Assembly: GCF_900172215.1 (NCBI RefSeq)
Contig: NZ_FWFP01000001.1
Span: 248,001-312,000, forward strand
From: Ruegeria meonggei
GTDB taxonomy: Bacteria > Pseudomonadota > Alphaproteobacteria > Rhodobacterales > Rhodobacteraceae
DNA length: 64,000 nucleotides
Direction: 5' to 3'
The notes under the pieces were generated by a model, which was not told the DNA's origin, searched no databases, and saw only the letters and a program-made list of their open reading frames with translations. Below are positions 26,434 through 34,601 of this stretch, piece by piece. Numbering within the stretch: the first letter of the stretch is position 1; each line of letters begins with the position of its first letter. The translations under genes were made by a program, and so were the position numbers.

Positions 26434-27077
26434 GCGCGAAGACGATCCGGGTCCTTATCGTAGACGACCACCCGATGGTGGCCGAAGGGATTCAATCGAT
26501 CCTTGAAAGCTATGACGACATCGAAATTGTCGGGACGCTTAGCAGCGGGCAGGACGCCGTGGATCAGGTGGCCAATCTGTCCCCGGATGTCATCCTGATG
26601 GATTTGAACATGCCGGGCCTTGGCGGGCTCAGCGCGACCGAGATCATTCTGGAACGCCTGCCCGACACCCGCGTGCTGATCCTGTCCATGCATGACAGCC
26701 CCGAATACATCTCGACCGCGCTAAGCCACGGCGCCAAGGGATATGTACTCAAGGACGTCCAAACCGACGAGATCAGACAAGCGATCGACGCTGTGATGCG
26801 GGGTGAGCAATATCTCTGCACCGGGGCCAGCGGGTCTCTGCAGCCCAAAGGCGGCAACACGCGCGAAGCGCTGACCGGGCGCGAACAGACGATCCTGCTG
26901 GAATTGGCACAGGGAAAATCCAACAAAGAGGTCGCGCTGGCTCTCGAAATCTCGGTCCGAACGGTGGAAACCCACCGCAAGAACATCAAGCGCAAACTGG
27001 GGATTTCCTCAACGGCGGGCTTGACTCGCTATGCGTTGGAACACGGGGTGCTACAGGGCACCGGACACAGCTTCTGA
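26430..27077 (+). CDS. NarL/FixJ-family response regulator
   Basis: A 215-residue regulator: receiver domain about 5-120 with acidic pair D12/D13 and phosphorylation site D58 in ILMDLNMPG, and a C-terminal LuxR-type HTH (about 150-210) with LTGREQTILLELAQGKSNKEVALALEISVRTVETHRKNI-type features. Its start overlaps the kinase stop by four bases, so the two are a cognate pair. The likely target is the divergent TRAP operon. A complex set of GC-rich inverted repeats (27102-27149) follows the stop. Confidence 0.94.
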   Translation: MSAKTIRVLIVDDHPMVAEGIQSILESYDDIEIVGTLSSGQDAVDQVANLSPDVILMDLNMPGLGGLSATEIILERLPDTRVLILSMHDSPEYISTALSHGAKGYVLKDVQTDEIRQAIDAVMRGEQYLCTGASGSLQPKGGNTREALTGREQTILLELAQGKSNKEVALALEISVRTVETHRKNIKRKLGISSTAGLTRYALEHGVLQGTGHSF

Positions 27078-27157
27078 ACCCGATCCGCAGCGCGCAGCGC
27101 TGCCCGGCCCAACCGGAGGAGTTGCGCCGCAGGCGCATCGGCACCGGGCGGGAGAAC

Positions 27158-27541
27158 CTATCCTCGCGGGCTGATACCCTCGCCAAAGAACACCAAAGCA
27201 CCATCTTCGTCGATGAGGTGAAATTCGCGCTGTTGATAGGGCTGATCAAACGGCGGACGCACGCGGCCCTCGGGCAGATCGGCCAAACCGGGCCGCAAAG
27301 TCTCGTACAAATCGTCGAGCCCCTCGACATCTATGTAGAATGACTGGTCGTCCCCCAAGGGCCGTCCGTCATCTCGGGGCGGGCATTCCAGCAGCCTTAT
27401 GGCCGCCGGGCCCTTTGACAAGAACGCGTAATTGTCCTGCGTAAAGCCGCAGGAAAATCCCAGGCGGTCGCAATAGAATTCAATCTGCTTCTGCAGGGAA
27501 GAACACAAAACAAAAGGCGTAAGCTGCAAAATACGAGGCAC
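27158..27541 (-). CDS. VOC-family (glyoxalase/bleomycin-resistance fold) protein
   Basis: A 127-residue protein with the fold start LTPFVLCSSLQKQIEFYCDRLGF and the end REFHLIDEDGALVFFGE, which contains the likely second-half metal residue. The start is GTG at 27541 with a strong GGAGGG site. It follows the Fe(II)/2-oxoglutarate oxygenase gene by 49 bp on the same strand. Its ligand is unknown; a role linked to the oxygenase is possible only by proximity. Confidence 0.85.
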   Translation of the reverse strand: MPRILQLTPFVLCSSLQKQIEFYCDRLGFSCGFTQDNYAFLSKGPAAIRLLECPPRDDGRPLGDDQSFYIDVEGLDDLYETLRPGLADLPEGRVRPPFDQPYQQREFHLIDEDGALVFFGEGISPRG

Positions 27542-27590
27542 TGGACCCTCCGGCTTTTAGAAGTGTCGTCGCGCTTCAGCCTAGCAGATT

Positions 27591-28436
27591 TCAATCCAGC
27601 AGTTGATCTTTTCTCAGCCCCTCGCGGTCGTGATGGTGCGGCAACACCCGCCCATAAAGCTGACGTGTGCGCTCAACCCCGCCGCACATCCCCTCGGCCT
27701 CAACAAATGAGAATATGCCGACATAGCGTTTGCGCCGACCTTCCACCGGCGCCACCCGATGCAGAGCATACCTGCCTTTGAATATCTGCAGATCGCCCGG
27801 CTGTAGTTCCAGTTCCCACACCCCGGCCCGGTTGCCATCCAGAACCGAGGCTACGTTATTGAAGTTCTCATCCTCAGCGCTGCGCAGGTTCGGCACATAT
27901 TCAAACATACCGCCCGCCTCTCCGTTCTGAATGGCGAGCGTTACGGTGTAATTGTTGGTGTCAAAGTGCCATGGAAACCCCTGCCCTTCTTCGACCACGT
28001 TGATGATGACATCGGCAAGCGGATCATCGTATCGAAAGAACCGATCCTCGGGCTCGTTCAGGGCCGCGCGCACAAAAGGCATAAAGCCCTCATACTCATA
28101 GATACGGCGCAACGGGCTGGATTTTGGGAAGTTATCCGCCGGTACAAAGGCATTAGAGCGGTCATAGAAGCGGCGGATCGGATGACCCACCCCGTACCGG
28201 GGATCGTCCTTGGTGAAATAGGCGTTTGTTTGGTTGAACGACCGGTGCGCCCGCGGTGCGACAGCATCGGCCTCGCGCACCAGAACCTCTAACCCGGCCT
28301 CATGCACAAAACCCTGCAAGACCGCGCACCCATCCTGATCCAGGTCCCGTCGCACATCCGCAATCATCTGACCATAAGCCCGCGAGCCCGGTCGATCGAT
28401 CGGATAGCGACCCAGATCTACCAAATCCGTCAGCAT
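27591..28436 (-). CDS. Fe(II)/2-oxoglutarate-dependent oxygenase, HalD/BesD-like
   Basis: A 281-residue cupin-fold oxygenase. The iron triad is visible: H157 and D159 in PWHFDTNN and the distal H226 in KGRYALHRV, with an arginine just after (R234-R237 region) to hold 2-oxoglutarate. The sequence resembles the family named after the amino-acid halogenases BesD and HalD. Because the HxD aspartate is present, not the glycine of true halogenases, hydroxylation is the more likely reaction. GGAGGTGG precedes the ATG. It diverges from the ilv operon and precedes a VOC gene. The substrate may be a free amino acid by family analogy. Confidence 0.82.
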   Translation of the reverse strand: MLTDLVDLGRYPIDRPGSRAYGQMIADVRRDLDQDGCAVLQGFVHEAGLEVLVREADAVAPRAHRSFNQTNAYFTKDDPRYGVGHPIRRFYDRSNAFVPADNFPKSSPLRRIYEYEGFMPFVRAALNEPEDRFFRYDDPLADVIINVVEEGQGFPWHFDTNNYTVTLAIQNGEAGGMFEYVPNLRSAEDENFNNVASVLDGNRAGVWELELQPGDLQIFKGRYALHRVAPVEGRRKRYVGIFSFVEAEGMCGGVERTRQLYGRVLPHHHDREGLRKDQLLD

Positions 28437-28719
28437 AATCCACCTCCGTCACCTGTGCGTTCAGGATCAGCGTGACTCAGGCCTACATGCTTCTCTTGTC
28501 AGTTTTGGACATTGCGCTGACGCATTCGGACCACTCCGCAACTGGAGCTGATGCGCCTAAAACCCCATCAAATTCGCGGAAATTCCCAACATGCGTCAAT
28601 CTGCGCAATAAAATGTCGCAAAATTCATCCCTCAGGTTAGAAAATTGGTGCAATTGGCTGTTGACGCCCCCTTTTCCCGACCATAATGTCGCCTTCAAGC
28701 TAAAAAGGAGCCTCTGGCG
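28437..28719. other. Upstream control region of the ilv leader and oxygenase genes
   Basis: This gap holds the divergent promoters. Short A/T-rich stretches with repeated TGCGCAA/TCGCAAA-like words lie at 28590-28660. The clear element is the ilv promoter listed separately. I see no protein gene. Confidence 0.6.
28661..28688 (+). promoter_or_regulatory. Sigma-70 promoter of the ilv operon
   Basis: A -35 hexamer TTGACG (28661-28666), a 16-base spacer and -10 ATAATG (28683-28688). Transcription would start near 28695, just ahead of the leader ribosome site AGGAG (28706-28710). Confidence 0.75.
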
Positions 28720-28767
28720 ATGAGAACGCTAGTCGTAATCGTAGGAACCACGCGCATGGGCCGGTGA
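28720..28767 (+). CDS. ilv operon leader peptide
   Basis: A 15-codon frame, MRTLVVIVGTTRMGR, with AGGAG nine bases upstream of its ATG. It carries a run of Leu-Val-Val-Ile-Val codons, the three end products of the pathway. It is followed by a terminator and a competing hairpin, as in ribosome-mediated attenuation: stalling at scarce branched-chain aminoacyl-tRNAs would favour the antiterminator. Confidence 0.88.
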   Translation: MRTLVVIVGTTRMGR

Positions 28768-28820
28768 CGGTAAACCATAATCGAACCCATGCGCCTCCGA
28801 AAATCTCGGGGGCTTTTTTT
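28752..28820 (+). promoter_or_regulatory. ilv transcription attenuator
   Basis: An intrinsic terminator has arms GCCTCCGA (28793-28800) and TCGGGGGC (28806-28813) followed by seven T. A competing hairpin pairs GCGCATGGG (28752-28760), inside the leader gene, with CCCATGCGC (28786-28794), which overlaps the terminator stem. Ribosome position on the leader therefore decides between the folds. The order of pairing (which hairpin is the antiterminator) needs folding to settle. Confidence 0.85.
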
Positions 28821-28861
28821 ATGCGAAATGCAAGACACATGTCGCGAACGGAGCAAAGCAG

Positions 28862-30613
28862 ATGACACGTGAGATGACCGGCGCAAAAATGGTAGTTCAG
28901 GCCCTCAAGGATCAGGGCGTGGACACGGTATTCGGATACCCCGGTGGCGCCGTCCTACCGATCTATGATGAGATCTTTCTGCAAAATGACATTCGCCATA
29001 TTCTGGTGCGTCACGAACAGGGCGCGGTCCATGCCGCCGAAGGCTATGCCCGCTCGACCGGCAAACCTGGTGTGGCGCTTGTGACCTCGGGCCCTGGTGC
29101 CACCAACGCGGTGACCGGCCTGACAGATGCGCTGTTGGATTCGATCCCGATTGTGGTTCTGACCGGCCAGGTGCCCACCTTCATGATCGGCTCGGACGCG
29201 TTTCAAGAGGCCGATACCGTCGGCATCACCCGCCCCTGCACCAAGCATAACTGGCTGGTGAAGGACACGGATTCGCTGGCCGGAACGATGCATGAGGCTT
29301 TTCATGTCGCCACTTCGGGCCGCCCTGGTCCGGTGCTGGTCGACATTCCCAAGGACGTGCAGTTCGCCTCGGGTGAATATACTTCGCCCAAGCCATCGAC
29401 CTCGCATTATCAGCCGGTGCTGAAAGGCGATCTGGAAGAAATCACTGAATTGGTTGCCGCGATTGAGACCACCAAGAAACCTGTCTTCTATACGGGTGGC
29501 GGCGTCATCAATTCCGGACCTGCTGCCAGTCAATTGCTGCGCGAGTTGGTCGATGCGACCGGCTTTCCCATCACCTCGACCCTGATGGGCCTTGGGGCCT
29601 ATCCGGCATCGGGCGAGAACTGGTTGGGTATGCTGGGCATGCACGGTCTTTATGAGGCCAATCTGGCGATGCATGATTGCGACCTTATGATCAATATCGG
29701 TGCGCGTTTCGATGACCGGATCACTGGACGGATCGATGCTTTCTCGCCCAATTCGAAAAAGGCCCATATCGACATCGACCCATCCTCGATCAACAAGGTG
29801 ATCCGCGTGGACATCCCGATTGTCGGCGACGTGGCCCATGTGCTGGAAGACATCCTGAAGGTCTGGAAAGCGCGCGGACGCAAGACTGACGTGGCGAACG
29901 TCAAGCAGTGGCAGGGTCAAATTTCTGAATGGCGCAAGGTGAACTGCCTGGCCTACACCAACAGCGAAAAGACCATCAAACCGCAATACGCGCTGGAGCG
30001 GCTTGAGGAACTCACCAAAAAGCATGATCGCTATATCTGCACTGAAGTGGGGCAACACCAGATGTGGGCCGCGCAGTATCTTGACTTCGAAGATCCGAAC
30101 CGCTGGATGACGTCCGGCGGGCTGGGCACGATGGGCTATGGTTTCCCGGCCTCCATCGGCGTTCAGATGGCGCACCCGGACGCACTGGTGATCAATGTGG
30201 CGGGTGAGGCCTCGTGGCTGATGAACATGCAGGAAATGGGCACCGCCGCGCAGTATCGCTTGCCGGTCAAACAGTTCATCCTGAACAATGAACGGCTGGG
30301 CATGGTGCGCCAGTGGCAGGAACTGCTGCATGGCGAGCGCTATTCGCATTCCTGGTCCGAGGCCCTGCCCGATTTCGTCAAACTCGCCGAGGCATTTGGC
30401 GCAAAGGGCATCCTGTGTTCCGACCCGGCTGATCTGGACGATGCGATCATGGAGATGATCAATTATGACGGTCCGGTGATCTTTGACTGCCTGGTCGAAA
30501 AGCACGAGAACTGCTTCCCCATGATCCCGTCAGGTAAGGCGCATAACGAGATGTTGCTGGGCGAAGCCGAAACGCAGGGCGTGATCGACTCTAAAGGATC
30601 GGTTCTGGTCTAA
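28862..30613 (+). CDS. ilvB: Acetolactate synthase, large catalytic subunit
   Basis: A 583-residue thiamine-diphosphate enzyme making acetolactate or acetohydroxybutyrate, the first shared step to Val, Leu and Ile. The N-terminal VFGYPGGAVLPIYDE, the catalytic glutamate in LVRHEQGAVHAAEGYA and the FAD/ThDP domain motifs are present. The metal-binding motif near 447-452 reads GEASW, with glutamate (E449) where most relatives have aspartate (GDG/GDAS), as if a conservative swap. An attenuator lies upstream, and the small subunit follows after 66 bp. Confidence 0.96.
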   Translation: MTREMTGAKMVVQALKDQGVDTVFGYPGGAVLPIYDEIFLQNDIRHILVRHEQGAVHAAEGYARSTGKPGVALVTSGPGATNAVTGLTDALLDSIPIVVLTGQVPTFMIGSDAFQEADTVGITRPCTKHNWLVKDTDSLAGTMHEAFHVATSGRPGPVLVDIPKDVQFASGEYTSPKPSTSHYQPVLKGDLEEITELVAAIETTKKPVFYTGGGVINSGPAASQLLRELVDATGFPITSTLMGLGAYPASGENWLGMLGMHGLYEANLAMHDCDLMINIGARFDDRITGRIDAFSPNSKKAHIDIDPSSINKVIRVDIPIVGDVAHVLEDILKVWKARGRKTDVANVKQWQGQISEWRKVNCLAYTNSEKTIKPQYALERLEELTKKHDRYICTEVGQHQMWAAQYLDFEDPNRWMTSGGLGTMGYGFPASIGVQMAHPDALVINVAGEASWLMNMQEMGTAAQYRLPVKQFILNNERLGMVRQWQELLHGERYSHSWSEALPDFVKLAEAFGAKGILCSDPADLDDAIMEMINYDGPVIFDCLVEKHENCFPMIPSGKAHNEMLLGEAETQGVIDSKGSVLV

Positions 30614-30679
30614 CAATATTCGACGAATTTTGTCGGGCGCTGACGCGCCTGGCACTTCAAGTTGACGAAAGGGACATAA

Positions 30680-31240
30680 ATGTCTGCCCTACACATCAAA
30701 AAAGGCTCCACCCGCCATTCGGCCTATAACCTACGCCCCACATTCTCGGACGTGCAGGAACGCCATACAATCGCGGTTCTGGTCGAGAACGAGCCGGGTG
30801 TTCTGGCCCGTGTCATCGGTCTGTTCTCGGGCCGTGGCTATAACATCGAAAGCCTGACCGTCGCCGAGGTAGACCATACCGGTCACCTCAGCCGCATTAC
30901 CATAGTTACCACCGGCACCCCGCAGGTGATCGAACAGATCAAGGCGCAGCTGGGCCGGATCGTATCAGTGCGCGATGTGCATGATCTAACCGTTGAAGGG
31001 GACTCGGTTGAGCGAGAACTGGCGATCATCAAGGTTGTTGGCGAAGGCGACAAGCGGGTCGAAGCGCTGCGGCTGGCCGACATCTTTCGCGCCAATGTGG
31101 TCGATAGCACGCTGAACTCATTCATCTTTGAAATCACCGGTGCGCCCGACAAGATCGACGCCTTTGCTGACCTAATGCGCCCTCTGGGGCTGGTCGAGAT
31201 CGCCCGGACCGGTGTTGCCGCCCTGTTGCGCGGTGAATAA
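30680..31240 (+). CDS. ilvH: Acetolactate synthase, regulatory small subunit
   Basis: A 186-residue regulatory subunit that activates the large subunit and gives valine feedback inhibition. The N-terminal ACT domain is seen as IAVLVENEPGVLARVIGLFSGRGYNIESL (about 31-59), and the C-terminal domain ends EIARTGVAALLRGE. The ATG has GAAAGGGAC upstream. It is the last gene of the attenuated operon; a hairpin follows the stop (31247-31270). Confidence 0.95.
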   Translation: MSALHIKKGSTRHSAYNLRPTFSDVQERHTIAVLVENEPGVLARVIGLFSGRGYNIESLTVAEVDHTGHLSRITIVTTGTPQVIEQIKAQLGRIVSVRDVHDLTVEGDSVERELAIIKVVGEGDKRVEALRLADIFRANVVDSTLNSFIFEITGAPDKIDAFADLMRPLGLVEIARTGVAALLRGE

Positions 31241-31529
31241 GAACCTCCCCACCCTGTAACAAGGGTGGGGACACACGCCCTGTCTTACGCAGGACAGCGT
31301 CTGAAATTGCCCACCTTGAGTGCTTATTGTACAATTCAGCCGAAAAAGATCACGCAAAACAAGATAAAGCCTATTGCCTTTGTTGCACTGGTCGTTAGCC
31401 TTTGGGTGTGACGAGGCGATGGGATGCGCCCGTCAGTGTCAGCAGTACGATTTTTGACGCATACTCGGCCTTCCGGTCGGTTTTGCTGCGTTTTTCATAA
31501 AAAACGAGTATCAAGAACCTGGGACGAAC
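31241..31529. other. Intergenic region after ilvH and before the XRE regulator
   Basis: It begins with a hairpin, arms CCCCACCCT (31247-31255) and AGGGTGGGG (31262-31270), with no T-run after it. Nearer the regulator gene, ATACTCG (31461-31467) and CGAGTAT (31505-31511) form a spaced inverted repeat 19 bp before the start codon. No protein gene is visible. Confidence 0.55.
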
Positions 31530-32282
31530 ATGACTAGAGACATCCGCAACCCTGCTGAACTCCGCAGGATGTTCGGCGCCAATCTCAGGCGTCTTGCACA
31601 GCAGTATTCGTCAGTTTCAGAACTCTGCCGGCAGCTTGGGATCAATCGGACTCAATTCAACAGGTATCTTGGCGGCGAGAGCTTTCCGCGGCCCGATGTG
31701 CTGGATCGCATCTGCCGTTTTTTCGAGGTCGACGCCCGCATTCTGCTGCGCCCTTTGGATGAGATCGACCGTGCCCCGGCGCACCCGGCGGCTGCGGCTC
31801 TGAGTGATTTTCTGGGCTCCGGCCCGACCACGCTGACCGAAAACCTTTTTCCGGCTGGATTCTATTACGCCACCGAAACCGAGCTGGACGAGCCTCAGCC
31901 CTCTAGACACAGGCTGTTTCAGGCCCGCCGGTTGCCGCAGTGCACGATCGTTCGGGGATATGAACCCCACCCGGTCATGCCCGGCCTTCCCCCCGCCGAG
32001 CGCGAAATACAGGGCATCGCCGCCTGTGCCGGTCGGCAGATCTATATCCTGATGTCCTGCCGAGCTTCACAAAACAGCCGTATCTACCTGGTGACACGCG
32101 GGACGGATGAAAACGCTGATCGCTGGCGTGGCGTCGCCATCTGCCTGTCCAAAACAACGGCCAGTGCGACAACGATGCGGCGCATTCTTCTGCGCCATCT
32201 TGGCGAGGACCCAGGCGCAGTCCTTGCGGCCGCGCGCACAGCCCGGCATTCGGAACGCCCAGCACCGCAGCCCGTTGGGTAA
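31530..32282 (+). CDS. XRE-type HTH transcriptional regulator
   Basis: A 250-residue regulator with an N-terminal Cro/CI helix-turn-helix (about 12-65, ELCRQLGINRTQFNRYLGGESFPRPDVLDRICRFF-type) and a C-terminal domain (about 100-235) without an assigned fold. The first helix-turn-helix residues and the FPRPDVLDRIC block are well formed. A spaced 7-bp inverted repeat lies just upstream. Its target is unknown. The stop is two bases from that of the convergent DUF2189 gene. Confidence 0.85.
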   Translation: MTRDIRNPAELRRMFGANLRRLAQQYSSVSELCRQLGINRTQFNRYLGGESFPRPDVLDRICRFFEVDARILLRPLDEIDRAPAHPAAAALSDFLGSGPTTLTENLFPAGFYYATETELDEPQPSRHRLFQARRLPQCTIVRGYEPHPVMPGLPPAEREIQGIAACAGRQIYILMSCRASQNSRIYLVTRGTDENADRWRGVAICLSKTTASATTMRRILLRHLGEDPGAVLAAARTARHSERPAPQPVG

Positions 32283-32284
32283 TG

Positions 32285-33067
32285 CTATGCCTGGGTCTGG
32301 TCGCTGGCCTGTGTAATCAGCCGATACAAATGCCAGCTGGCATGGCCCAGCAGCGGTAATACGATGAACAGTCCTAAAAACCACGGGATCATGGCCACAA
32401 AGGTTATGACCGCGATAAACGCGCCCCACCCCAGCATGATCATCGGGTTTTCTTTGACATAGCCAAAACTGGCGATCATGGCTGTCACGAAATCCAGTTC
32501 GCGATCCAGCAACATCGGGATCGACAGAACGGTAATCATATACAGGACCGTCGCAAACACTGCCCCTACGGCTGTACCTACGACCAGCATCGTCAACCCG
32601 TTCGCCGTCAAAAATACATCAAGAGACGATGACACATTGGTCATCGTTGACAGCCCCATGAACAGGGCAAAGATCATGTGCCCTAGAAAGAACCAGAATA
32701 AAAACATCACCACGATGATCGCACAGATCGAGGGAAGCTGACGGCGGCCTTGCTGCACCATGACCCCAAAAATTGACCTGAGGCCAAGCGGCTCCCCAAG
32801 CTCCAACCGGTGAGAAACCTCATACAACTCTACAACTGCGAAGGGCCCAAGCAGCGGAAAGCCGATGGCTGCAAGGACCAGCCAAAACGTCGTGCCGGTC
32901 TGCACCGTCACCCAGGCCATGGCCCAACCGGACAAGACAAAAAAGCCAGCGATCAATAGTCCGTAAATCGGTGCTTTGCGAAAATCACGCCACGCCCGCC
33001 GCAAGGCTTCGCGCAGCATTCCGACATCTACCGGCCCCATCTCCGGAACGCCAAATTGCTTATCCAT
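32285..33067 (-). CDS. DUF2189 membrane protein
   Basis: A 260-residue protein with about six hydrophobic helices and short polar ends ([24 protein letters not shown]). The DUF2189 family is a set of integral membrane proteins of Alphaproteobacteria with unknown function, sometimes called cytochrome c oxidase subunit I-like. I cannot see heme ligands that would support that name. It follows the amidase gene by 31 bp. Confidence 0.85.
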   Translation of the reverse strand: MDKQFGVPEMGPVDVGMLREALRRAWRDFRKAPIYGLLIAGFFVLSGWAMAWVTVQTGTTFWLVLAAIGFPLLGPFAVVELYEVSHRLELGEPLGLRSIFGVMVQQGRRQLPSICAIIVVMFLFWFFLGHMIFALFMGLSTMTNVSSSLDVFLTANGLTMLVVGTAVGAVFATVLYMITVLSIPMLLDRELDFVTAMIASFGYVKENPMIMLGWGAFIAVITFVAMIPWFLGLFIVLPLLGHASWHLYRLITQASDQTQA

Positions 33068-33098
33068 GACGTCTCTCCTCTCTTACCCGGCGCTGCCG

Positions 33099-34493
33099 TC
33101 AGGCCGGTCGTTTTTGTGGCCACCTTGTAGAAGCATGATATGCAGCCCCAATCGACAAAATGCGCGCATCCGCGCCTTGCGGACCAATAACCTGCATGCC
33201 CATCGGAAGGCCATAGGCCCCGAATCCAACGGGAACCGACAAACTGGGCAAACCGATCAGACTGGCTGGAACAACGACCTGCATCCAACGATGGTAAGTA
33301 TCCATTCTTTTGCCTGCGATTTCAGTTGGGTACGGCGTTTCGATTTCAAACGGCCAAACCTGTGCTGACGGCAGGATCAGGGCGTCATACTCTTCGAACA
33401 CTTCAACCGCGCGCCGAAACCACTGGGATCTTTCAACACTTGCGCGATGGACTTGCATAGCCGTCAAGGCCAGGCCGCGATCCAGCTCCCATTGTGCGGT
33501 ATCTTTCAGCGCCGACCGATGCTCGCTCAACGGGACGAGGTTTGCAGCAATGCTCCATGATCGCAGGGTAACCCAACTGTCCCACATCCGCTCGGCCTCA
33601 AACGGCGGCGCGAGGTGATCAACCTCAGCCCCAAGTTCGGTGAACACAGACAACGCATCCCGACACAGGTCGCGTATTCCATCCTCGAAAGGAAAGGCCC
33701 CGCCCCAGTCATCCAGCCAGCCGATCCGCAATCCCCGCATCTCGGCAGGTTGAACGGGCGTAACCGGCGCGTATGGCACCCCGTGAGGGTGCCTTGGATC
33801 AGGCCCCGACATCACATCCAGCAAAAGGCCCAAATCTTCCGGGCTCCGCGCCATTGGGCCAAGCGTGCTGAGTTGATGCAGGTAGCCATCGCCATCAGGC
33901 TCGGACGGAACCCGCCCCCAGCTGGGACGAAACCCGTAGACATTGTTCCAGGCAGCCGGATTGCGCAGGCTGCCCATCATGTCGGACCCGTCGGCCAGGG
34001 CAACCATGCCGGTCGCCAGCGCCACCGCCGCCCCGCCGGATGACCCGCCACATGTCCGCTCCGGATCGTACGGGTTACAGGTCGTGCCATAGACCGGGTT
34101 GAACGTATGTGAACCCAGCCCGAATTCGGGCGTATTGGTTTTGCCAATCAGAATCGCGCCAGCGGCCCGCATCCGCTGCGCAATCAGATCGTCTTGTTGC
34201 GGCACGTTATCCTGAAAGATCGGCGAACCTTGCGACGATACGATGCCCGCGACATTTACCAAATCCTTCACGGCAATAGGCAAACCATGCAAGGGACCAA
34301 CCTTCGGCCCGGCATCCAAGGCGCGTGCTTCGGCCATTAACGCGTCCCTGTCGCGCAATGCAACAACGGCGTTCAGCGCACCGTTGACCGCATCAATCCG
34401 ATCAAGGGTCATTTGCATCAGCTCGACCGCCGAGAGACGCCCGTCGGACATCGCGTTCAACAAATCACTTGCGGTTGTCTGGCTCAGATCCAT
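33099..34493 (-). CDS. Amidase signature family hydrolase
   Basis: A 464-residue amidase. The catalytic Ser-Ser-Lys triad is visible: K76 in IAVKDLVNVAG, the cis serine in TCGGSSGGAAVA (S151/S152) and the nucleophile S175 in GSDMMGSLRNPA. The family hydrolyses amide bonds of many small molecules; the substrate is not readable. It is not next to gatB or gatC, so it is not a GatA subunit. It precedes the DUF2189 gene on the same strand. Confidence 0.92.
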   Translation of the reverse strand: MDLSQTTASDLLNAMSDGRLSAVELMQMTLDRIDAVNGALNAVVALRDRDALMAEARALDAGPKVGPLHGLPIAVKDLVNVAGIVSSQGSPIFQDNVPQQDDLIAQRMRAAGAILIGKTNTPEFGLGSHTFNPVYGTTCNPYDPERTCGGSSGGAAVALATGMVALADGSDMMGSLRNPAAWNNVYGFRPSWGRVPSEPDGDGYLHQLSTLGPMARSPEDLGLLLDVMSGPDPRHPHGVPYAPVTPVQPAEMRGLRIGWLDDWGGAFPFEDGIRDLCRDALSVFTELGAEVDHLAPPFEAERMWDSWVTLRSWSIAANLVPLSEHRSALKDTAQWELDRGLALTAMQVHRASVERSQWFRRAVEVFEEYDALILPSAQVWPFEIETPYPTEIAGKRMDTYHRWMQVVVPASLIGLPSLSVPVGFGAYGLPMGMQVIGPQGADARILSIGAAYHASTRWPQKRPA

Positions 34494-34601
34494 ACGCGTT
34501 CCATCAGCTGGTGTGTCAGTCTTTTACGCGCAGCCTAACCGGGGCTCATCGCCATTTAAACCTACAGTGTGAATACATCTTTGTGCCAGTTTCGTCCGGC
34601 G

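Noticed and set aside
27591..28436. Amino-acid halogenase
   Set aside because: The iron-binding HxD aspartate is present; halogenases lack it.
28483..28698. A 71-residue minus-strand frame between the oxygenase and ilv leader
   Set aside because: It covers the ilv promoter and has no ribosome site or family features.
28955..30505. A 516-residue open frame antisense to ilvB
   Set aside because: It is a shadow frame produced by GC-rich codon use; ilvB has full family similarity on the other strand.
31247..31270. Intrinsic terminator after ilvH
   Set aside because: The hairpin is strong but no T-run follows, so I report it only as a hairpin in the intergenic region.
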